Below the pieces are notes generated by a model. That model did not search any database, was not told the origin of the DNA, and saw only the letters and a list, made by a program, of their open reading frames with translations. DNA of 12,889 bases. Source: Actinomycetales bacterium. Lineage in GTDB: Bacteria > Actinomycetota > Actinomycetes > Actinomycetales > Actinomycetaceae. The stretch lies in contig JALHDK010000034.1 in NCBI GenBank assembly GCA_022838965.1, positions 1-12,889 on the forward strand, in the 5' to 3' direction. The translations under genes and the position numbers were made by a program. How positions within the stretch are numbered: the first letter of the stretch is position 1; the number at the start of each line of letters is the position of its first letter. This document shows positions 5,793 through 12,889 of this stretch, in pieces.

Positions 5793-6683
5793 TCACTGAC
5801 AGGCGGCCGGCACCGGCCCGCCGAACCAGTCCTCCAGCAGGGCCCGCGCCACCGAGGCCGGGCCCGGGAGCGTGAGACGGCCGCCCCTGACCTCCTCGGC
5901 GAGTTCGGCCCGGGAGAAGAATCGGGCGGCCTCGATCTCGATTCTATCCACGGAGGGTTGGGGCCGACCCGCGACACGGGCCGTGAAGGCGACCATCAGC
6001 GAGCGGGGGAAGGGCCACGGCTGGGAGCCGCGGTAGGTGACCTCGGTCACCTCCACGCCCACCTCCTCGCGGACCTCGCGCGCCACCGCGCGCTCGAGGG
6101 ACTCCCCCGGCTCGACGTATCCGGCCACCATCGACCAGCGACCACGCGGGAAGTGGGCGGCGTGGGCGAGCAGCAACCGATCGGCGTCGTCGACGACCGC
6201 CATGATGACGGCCGGATCCGTCCGCGGATGATGGTCGAGGGCGCAGGTGTGACAGTGGCGGATCCACCCCGCCGCGATGGTCTCCGTCTCGTGGCCGCAC
6301 CGGGGGCAGCGGGGGTGGAGCCGGTGCCAGTTCGCCATCGCCACGGCGGGCACTGCTACGGACCGCTCCGCCGGCGCCATCTCGTGCATGACCGTTCGCA
6401 GATCGTGGTAGCTGTGCCCCGGCAGTCGGGAACCCACCGCGAGCACGTGGCCCCGGCCGGCATCGTCCCTGCCGAGGTAGACCAGCACCCCGTGGCCCGG
6501 GGCGAGGCTCGGGCCGGGCAGCACCTCGAGCCGCCCGTCCCGGAGGGCGATGTGGCCGACGTCGTCCGCGAGCAACACCTGAGTCTCCTCGCGGGCGAGC
6601 AGCTCCTCCAGCAGCCGGGGCCGCATCCGTCCCGCGGTGTCCGGGTCGAGGGTCGAGGAGGCGAGGGGCAGGTGGAGGATCAT
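5793..6683 (-). CDS. nudC: NudC-type NADH pyrophosphatase / NAD-cap decapping Nudix hydrolase
   Basis: A 296-residue protein. An N-terminal NUDIX-like domain is followed by a zinc ribbon with C126-x2-C129 (RCPRCGH) and C144-x2-C147 (HCHTCAL). The Nudix box at 188-210 ([13 protein letters not shown], then [10 protein letters not shown]) matches Gx5Ex7REUxEExGU in full. Next comes SQPWPFP (220-226), the signature that separates NudC-type enzymes from other Nudix hydrolases. Such enzymes split NAD(H) into NMN(H) and AMP and remove NAD caps from RNA; they act in the cytoplasm with Mg2+ or Mn2+. The ATG overlaps the mnmA stop (ATGA), and the upstream Shine-Dalgarno is weak, so translational coupling to mnmA is likely. 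uvrD2 starts 19 bases downstream. The length is typical (E. coli 257, M. tuberculosis about 313). Confidence 0.93.
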   Translation of the reverse strand: MILHLPLASSTLDPDTAGRMRPRLLEELLAREETQVLLADDVGHIALRDGRLEVLPGPSLAPGHGVLVYLGRDDAGRGHVLAVGSRLPGHSYHDLRTVMHEMAPAERSVAVPAVAMANWHRLHPRCPRCGHETETIAAGWIRHCHTCALDHHPRTDPAVIMAVVDDADRLLLAHAAHFPRGRWSMVAGYVEPGESLERAVAREVREEVGVEVTEVTYRGSQPWPFPRSLMVAFTARVAGRPQPSVDRIEIEAARFFSRAELAEEVRGGRLTLPGPASVARALLEDWFGGPVPAACQ

Positions 6684-7765
6684 GCGGCCGTCCGCCGCGT
6701 GCCGTTCACGGTTCCCTGACCGAGGACGCGCGACCCCCGGTACACGACGGCGGACTGCCCGGCCGCCAGCCCCCGCACCGGTGTGGAGAGGTCGACCCGC
6801 AGGGCGTCGCCCGTCCGGGTCACCTGACAGGGCAGCGGCGCACCGTGGGCCCGCACCTGTACCTCGGCCTCCATCACGGCGGTGGCGGGAGCGTCATCCG
6901 CCAGCCAGACGACGCCGTCGGCCGTGAAGCTGTCCACCGACAGCAGCGCCGCGGGGCCCACCACCACCGTGTTGGTGGCCGGTTTCACCTCGACGACGTA
7001 CCGCGGCGCGCCGTCCCTGGCCGGCCTCGGGAGCCGCAGGCCCCGCCGCTGGCCCACGGTGAAGGCGTACGCCCCCGTGTGCTCGCCGACCTCGTTGCCC
7101 GACTCGTCGACGATGGGCCCGGGCGTGGAGCCCAGCCGGGACCGCAGAAAGCCCTGGGTGTCCCCGTCCGCGATGAAGCAGATGTCGTAGGAGTCCGGCT
7201 TGCCCGACACCGGGAGCCCCCGGCTCGCGGCCTCCCCTCGTACCACCGTCTTCGAGTCCACGTCCCCCAGCGGGAAGAGTGCCCGCGCGAGCCGGTCACG
7301 ACCCATCACCGCGAGGACGTAGGACTGGTCCTTCGCGAGGTTGGCCGCCCGGTGCAGCTCGGGCGGGGACCCGATGACGCGCGCGTAATGGCCGGTGGCC
7401 ACGGCGTCGAATCCCAGGGCGAGGGCGCGGTCGAGCAGGACGGAGAACTTGATGCGCTCGTTGCACCGCACGCAGGGATTCGGCGTGCGACCGGTGGCGT
7501 ACTCCGAGAGGAAGTCGGCCACCACCAGCTCCTCGAACTCCTCCGCGAGGTCCCAGACGTAGAACGGGATGCCCAGCACGTCCGCGGCGCGCCGCGCGTC
7601 CGAGGCGTCCTCGATCGAGCAGCAACCCCGCGAACCGGTCCGGAACTCGGCGCGGCTCCGGGACAGCGCCATGTGCACGCCCACAACGTCATGGCCCGCG
7701 TCCACGGCACGGGCAGCGGCGACCGCGGAGTCAACTCCGCCCGACATGGCGGCCAGAACCAGCAC
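6680..7765 (-). CDS. mnmA: MnmA, tRNA 2-thiouridylase (wobble U34)
   Basis: A 361-residue protein from GTG 7765, preceded by the purine-rich GGAGAGGGGAGG and placing the ATP-binding PP-loop SGGVDS at residues 8-13, right at the N-terminus as in the family. It activates U34 of tRNA-Glu, -Gln and -Lys with ATP and inserts sulfur received from a cysteine desulfurase. [16 protein letters not shown] (92-107) gives C98 and C101; C101 aligns with the E. coli nucleophile Cys102. [12 protein letters not shown] (191-202) gives C196, the persulfide cysteine (E. coli Cys199). E. coli has Asp where C98 stands, so this enzyme has a CxxC plus C set. Two more cysteines sit at SRGCCS (48-49). The gene follows the desulfurase by 21 bases and overlaps nudC by four. 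The length matches other MnmA proteins (about 360-370). Confidence 0.95.
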   Translation of the reverse strand: MLVLAAMSGGVDSAVAAARAVDAGHDVVGVHMALSRSRAEFRTGSRGCCSIEDASDARRAADVLGIPFYVWDLAEEFEELVVADFLSEYATGRTPNPCVRCNERIKFSVLLDRALALGFDAVATGHYARVIGSPPELHRAANLAKDQSYVLAVMGRDRLARALFPLGDVDSKTVVRGEAASRGLPVSGKPDSYDICFIADGDTQGFLRSRLGSTPGPIVDESGNEVGEHTGAYAFTVGQRRGLRLPRPARDGAPRYVVEVKPATNTVVVGPAALLSVDSFTADGVVWLADDAPATAVMEAEVQVRAHGAPLPCQVTRTGDALRVDLSTPVRGLAAGQSAVVYRGSRVLGQGTVNGTRRTAA

Positions 7766-7786
7766 GGGCCTCCCCTCTCCGCATCG

Positions 7787-8926
7787 TCACCCGGCGTTCC
7801 GTGCGCGACGGACGGCGTCGCCGATCACGCCGACGAAGGCCGCCACGTCCTCGCTGGTGGAGTCCCACCCGAGACTACAACGCAGGCCGGACCGACCGTG
7901 TTCCGCGGCGAAGCCCATCGCGAGCACCACGTGCGAGGGCTCCTGCACCCCGGCACGGCACGCGGAGCCCGCCGAGGCGGCGATACCGGCCCGGTCCAGG
8001 GCGAACAGCAGCGGGTCCGCGCGGACGCCCTCCAGCACGGCGTGGGCGATCGTCGGGAGCCGGAGCTCCTCCGGCAGGCCCGCGCCGCTCACATGCACGC
8101 CGCCCACCCCGACGAGAGCGCGGATGAGTTCGTCGCGCAGCGCGCGGAGGCGCACCATCTCACTCGCCATCGACGTCACCGCGATCTCCAGGGCGGTGGC
8201 CAGCGCCACCGCACCGGCGACATTCGCCGTCCCCCCGCTCCGCTCGTGACTGCCGTCCCGGACCAGGGAGTCGAGCGTGACACCCCGCCGGACGAGGAGC
8301 GCACCGATCCCGGCCGGCGCGCCGACCTTGTGCCCGGACAGGCTGAGGAGGTCCACGCCAGCGCCGTCGACGTCGACCGGGACGTGTCCCACGGCCTGCA
8401 CCGCGTCCGTGTGGACGAGCGCCCCGCATCGCCTGGCCCGCTCGACGACGTCGGCCACCGGCTGCAGGACACCGGTCTCGTTGTTCGCCCACATCACGGA
8501 GACGAGAGCGGTGGTCTCGTCGATGGCGGGGAGCGAGTCGGCCAGGACGATCCCCGTGGAGTCGACGGGGAGCGTGCGGCGAACGAAACCCTCGGCCTCC
8601 AGCGCCGCGGCCGCGCCCAGCACGGCGGGGTGCTCGATGGCACTGACCACCACCACGTCGCGGCCGAGAGTCCGGCGGCGTGCGCGGCCCCCGCCGATGA
8701 CGGCTACGGCGTCGGCCTCCGTCCCGCCGGAGGTGAGGATGACCCCGGCGGGATCGGCCCCCAGGAGCGCGGCGATGCGTTCACGTGCCTCCTCGAGCCT
8801 GCGCCGTGCTCGCCGGCCGGCCGCGTGGACCGAGGAGGCGTTGCCGGTGTGCCGCAGCTCCTCACGGTACGCCTCCGCCGCCTCGGGCCGGACGGTGGTG
8901 GTGGCGGCGTGGTCGAGGTAGTGCAT
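7787..8926 (-). CDS. iscS: PLP-dependent cysteine desulfurase (IscS/NifS family)
   Basis: A 379-residue class V aminotransferase-fold protein that removes sulfur from L-cysteine and carries it as a persulfide. YLDHAATT (3-10) and GNASSVHAAGR (28-38) are the family's N-terminal marks. SGGTEAD (66-72), His99 (SAIEHP), Asp174 (VHTDAVQ) and Lys200 (SLSGHK) are the PLP-contact residues, with Lys200 forming the Schiff base. GSACRAGVQEPSHV (320-333) carries the active cysteine C323. The start is taken as ATG 8926, which overlaps the etfA stop (TGATG); a GTG directly before it (8929) is the alternative. There is no strong Shine-Dalgarno, which fits coupling to etfA. The next gene is mnmA, so tRNA thiolation is the likely main recipient, with Fe-S assembly also possible. 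Actinobacteria often keep etfB-etfA-desulfurase-mnmA together (Rv3029c-Rv3024c region). The symbol iscS is by family. Confidence 0.93.
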   Translation of the reverse strand: MHYLDHAATTTVRPEAAEAYREELRHTGNASSVHAAGRRARRRLEEARERIAALLGADPAGVILTSGGTEADAVAVIGGGRARRRTLGRDVVVVSAIEHPAVLGAAAALEAEGFVRRTLPVDSTGIVLADSLPAIDETTALVSVMWANNETGVLQPVADVVERARRCGALVHTDAVQAVGHVPVDVDGAGVDLLSLSGHKVGAPAGIGALLVRRGVTLDSLVRDGSHERSGGTANVAGAVALATALEIAVTSMASEMVRLRALRDELIRALVGVGGVHVSGAGLPEELRLPTIAHAVLEGVRADPLLFALDRAGIAASAGSACRAGVQEPSHVVLAMGFAAEHGRSGLRCSLGWDSTSEDVAAFVGVIGDAVRRARNAG

Positions 8927-9855
8927 CACCGGCGCAGGGCGGCGAGGACCTGCGGCAGCACCTCGTTCAGGTCGCCCACGACCCCGAAGTCGGCGATCTC
9001 GAAGATCGGCGCGTCGGGATCGGAGTTGACAGCGACCACCACCTCCGCCGCCTGCATCCCGGCAGTGTGGTGCACGGCGCCCGAGATCCCCACGCCGATG
9101 TACAGCCGGGGCGCGATCATCGTGCCCGTCTGGCCGATCTGGGCGCTGTGGTCGATCCAGCCCTCGTCCGTGGCCACCCGGGTGGCGCCCACCGCGCCTC
9201 CCAGCCGATCGGCCAACGCCTCGACGAGCGAGAAGTCGCCGGCCACGCCGCGACCTCCCGCCACCACGACCCGCGCCTCGTCGAGCGGCGGACGGCCGGA
9301 GCGGTCACGTTCCTGCCGCGAGACGAGGGTGAGGGCGCGCGCCGGCACGGAGTAGTCGGCTGTCATCCATGTCACGTCAACATGGTCCACGGGGGCCGGC
9401 CGCGCCACCACGGACGACGGCTTGATCGCGATGATCGGCAGGCCGCGCTCCACGGTGCACTCGGTGAGCCAGTTGCCGGCCAGGACCGTCTTGCTGGCGA
9501 TGATGCGGCCGCTCTCGAGGCGCAGGCCCGTGGCGTCCACCACCGCGCCGGAGCCGAAGGCCACCGCCAGTCGCGCGGCGACCGCCTTTCCCGCGAAGGA
9601 GGACACGAGCACCACGGCGTCCGGTGCGAGCGCCCGCACGGCGCCCGTCACGGCGTCAGCCGCTGCCGCGGGCTCGAGCGGGCGATCCTGGAGGTCCACC
9701 GCCACCACTCCGCCCACGCCGAACCTCGCGAGCCCCTCCACGTCGGGCTCGCCGAGGCTCACCGCGGTCACGGTTCCCACGTCCCGAGCTGCGGTGATGG
9801 CCTCGGCGTGGGCGGGTCCCACCGTCGATGGCACGACGACGGCGATCCGGGTCAT
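8926..9855 (-). CDS. etfA: Electron transfer flavoprotein alpha subunit
   Basis: A 309-residue protein from ATG 9855, preceded by AGAGGGGA and overlapping the etfB stop by four bases (ATGA). An ATG 24 bases upstream (9879) is in frame but less likely. The N-terminal half is the ETF nucleotide-like fold (VLVSSFAGKAVAARLAVAFG at 82-101). The C-terminal FAD domain begins near 190 and shows GGRG (200-203), the loop QIGQTG (239-244), LYIGVGISGAVHHTAGM (251-267) and NSDPDAPIF followed by EIADFGVVGDL (277-296), the classic ETF-alpha signature. With EtfB it carries electrons from acyl-CoA and other dehydrogenases to the quinone pool. The length is normal for a group 1/2 alpha subunit. The shared-base junctions on both sides suggest translation coupled to etfB and to the desulfurase. 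Confidence 0.95.
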   Translation of the reverse strand: MTRIAVVVPSTVGPAHAEAITAARDVGTVTAVSLGEPDVEGLARFGVGGVVAVDLQDRPLEPAAAADAVTGAVRALAPDAVVLVSSFAGKAVAARLAVAFGSGAVVDATGLRLESGRIIASKTVLAGNWLTECTVERGLPIIAIKPSSVVARPAPVDHVDVTWMTADYSVPARALTLVSRQERDRSGRPPLDEARVVVAGGRGVAGDFSLVEALADRLGGAVGATRVATDEGWIDHSAQIGQTGTMIAPRLYIGVGISGAVHHTAGMQAAEVVVAVNSDPDAPIFEIADFGVVGDLNEVLPQVLAALRR

Positions 9856-10625
9856 GCCAGTCCCCTCTCGACGAGCCACCCGGCGAGCTGCGCCCCGCCG
9901 TCCCCGGTGTCGACGACGATCGTGCCGTTCCTCCGGAGCGGGCGGCGGTGCGCGCTGACGAGGGCGACAGCGGGCCGCAGCTCCTCCGGCCGGATGTCGA
10001 GGTCGTGGAGGCTCCAGGCGCGTACGGGCCTGCGGCGGGCGGCCATCATCGTGCGCGCGTTGGGGATGCGGGGTTGATTGGCCTGATCCGTGACCGAGAC
10101 CAGGGCGGGCAGCCCCGTCTCCCAGGTCTCCACCGCCTCGCCGATTGTGCGCGTGACCGTGATTCTCTCGCCGTCACTCCGGATCGCCGCTGCGAGGGTG
10201 AGGGCGGGCAGCGCCAGCTCGGCCGCGAGCGCGTCCGGCACCATCGAGGTCAGGCCGTCCATGGTGGCCATGCCGGTGACGACGAGGTCCACCGGCGCCT
10301 CGGCGGCGAGGCGGCGAATGGCCGCACCGAGGACGCGGGCCGTGGCGACGACGTCGGCACCGGCGAGGCGGTCGTCGGCGACGTGGACGGCGTCCCCGGC
10401 CCCCATCTGGAGGGCACGCCGCAGCGCGTCCACCGCCGACGCCGGTCCCATGGTGAGGGCCGTCACCGACCCCCCGTGCTGGTCCGCGAGCGTGACCGCG
10501 GCCTCGACCGCATTCTCATCCAGTTCGTTCAGCACGTCCTCCGGCCCCCGGACGACGCGGCCGTTCTCGATGCGCCTGTCCGAGGTGATGTCGGGCACGT
10601 GCTTGACACACACGACGATCCTCAC
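9852..10625 (-). CDS. etfB: Electron transfer flavoprotein beta subunit
   Basis: A 257-residue protein from GTG 10625. The frame is open to an ATG at 10727, but the family starts right at MRIVVCVKHVPD, so the GTG is preferred; a G-run (TTGGGGG) directly before it is a poor Shine-Dalgarno. IVVCVKHVPD (3-12), the NELDENAVEAAV region (about 34-45) with VTALTMGPASA, the GADVVATARVLG segment and the signature VVTGMATMDGLTSMVPDALA (about 112-131) identify ETF beta, which binds AMP or assists FAD binding of EtfA. It is the first gene of the long minus-strand run, with glgX diverging 125 bases away, so the operon promoter should lie in 10626-10750. The alpha and beta proteins are made in adjacent overlapping frames, consistent with an equimolar heterodimer. 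Confidence 0.94.
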   Translation of the reverse strand: MRIVVCVKHVPDITSDRRIENGRVVRGPEDVLNELDENAVEAAVTLADQHGGSVTALTMGPASAVDALRRALQMGAGDAVHVADDRLAGADVVATARVLGAAIRRLAAEAPVDLVVTGMATMDGLTSMVPDALAAELALPALTLAAAIRSDGERITVTRTIGEAVETWETGLPALVSVTDQANQPRIPNARTMMAARRRPVRAWSLHDLDIRPEELRPAVALVSAHRRPLRRNGTIVVDTGDGGAQLAGWLVERGLA

Positions 10626-10750
10626 CCCCCAAGGGTGCCACCAGACCCCCTGCCCGGACCAAACCGAGGACCTTCGTCCCAGGATTGGCAACGGGCGGCA
10701 ACCCGACGCTGCGTCGCGAGCTGCCATCAGGGATGCGGTTTAATACTGGG
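10626..10750. promoter_or_regulatory. Divergent etfB-glgX intergenic region
   Basis: This region must hold the promoter for the etfB-to-whiB7 run and for glgX. On the minus strand two TTGCC elements four bases apart (TTGCCG and TTGCCA, the latter at 10691-10686) could serve as a -35. An 18-base spacer then gives TCGGTT, a poor -10, so I do not assign a promoter there. On the plus strand the only AT-rich patch is TTTAATACT just before the glgX start. I see no terminator, repeat or operator I can name. Confidence 0.3.
10739..10747 (+). promoter_or_regulatory. Candidate -10 element of glgX, possibly for a leaderless mRNA
   Basis: TTTAATACT is the only AT-rich island in the upstream region. With TAATAC (10741-10746) as the -10 hexamer, transcription would begin about 5-7 bases later, at or next to GTG 10751. 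That would make the mRNA leaderless, a common mode in actinobacteria, and would explain the absence of a Shine-Dalgarno. No clear -35 is visible at the right distance. Confidence 0.45.

Positions 10751-12889
<2,139 letters not shown>

Overview
This is a GC-rich stretch of chromosome from an actinobacterium. The evidence is the heavy G/C third-position bias, the WhiB7 transcription factor, an actinobacterial UvrD2 helicase with a C-terminal HRDC domain, frequent GTG starts, and a gene order resembling the mycobacterial Rv3194c-Rv3199c neighbourhood (PDZ/Lon protease, DUF2342 protein, Rv3196-like protein, whiB7, uvrD2, nudC). A member of the Propionibacteriales is my guess from general protein style; the window alone does not prove it. 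No mobile element, CRISPR array, tRNA or rRNA is visible, and almost all of the window is coding.

Layout. Positions 1-1059 (minus) hold most of a YlbL-type membrane-anchored PDZ/Lon-like serine protease, cut by the left edge. A 100-base divergent region separates it from a plus-strand pair: a zincin-like DUF2342 protein (1160-2503) and an Rv3196-like protein that looks like a degenerate ThiF/TOMM-cyclodehydratase relative (2560-3354). Its 3' end overlaps, tail to tail, the end of whiB7 (3317-3568, minus). From about 10625 down to 3317 the minus strand is one long run of genes, read as etfB, etfA, cysteine desulfurase, mnmA, nudC, uvrD2, whiB7. Three junctions overlap by 1-4 bases (ATGA or TGATG), and the next two gaps are 21 and 19 bases. 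A short divergent region (10626-10750) leads into a plus-strand glycogen debranching enzyme, glgX, which runs off the right edge and lacks only its last residues.

How the genes fit together. EtfB/EtfA form the FAD-containing electron carrier of beta-oxidation and related dehydrogenations. The cysteine desulfurase is placed to feed sulfur to MnmA for 2-thiolation of tRNA wobble uridine. NudC hydrolyses NAD(H) and can remove NAD caps from RNA, and UvrD2 is a DNA helicase. WhiB7 is the Fe-S-linked activator of intrinsic antibiotic resistance, normally induced by ribosome stress. The plus-strand DUF2342 and ThiF-like pair, divergent from the YlbL protease, may form a conserved but poorly understood actinobacterial set.

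The most notable part is the 5' leader of whiB7 (about 3568-3776, minus). It holds a candidate autoregulated promoter inside the 3' end of uvrD2, a 31-codon upstream ORF with a very strong Shine-Dalgarno, and two mutually exclusive hairpins. One hairpin abuts the uORF stop codon and the other pairs into the whiB7 Shine-Dalgarno. No U-tract follows, which suggests control at translation rather than by intrinsic termination.
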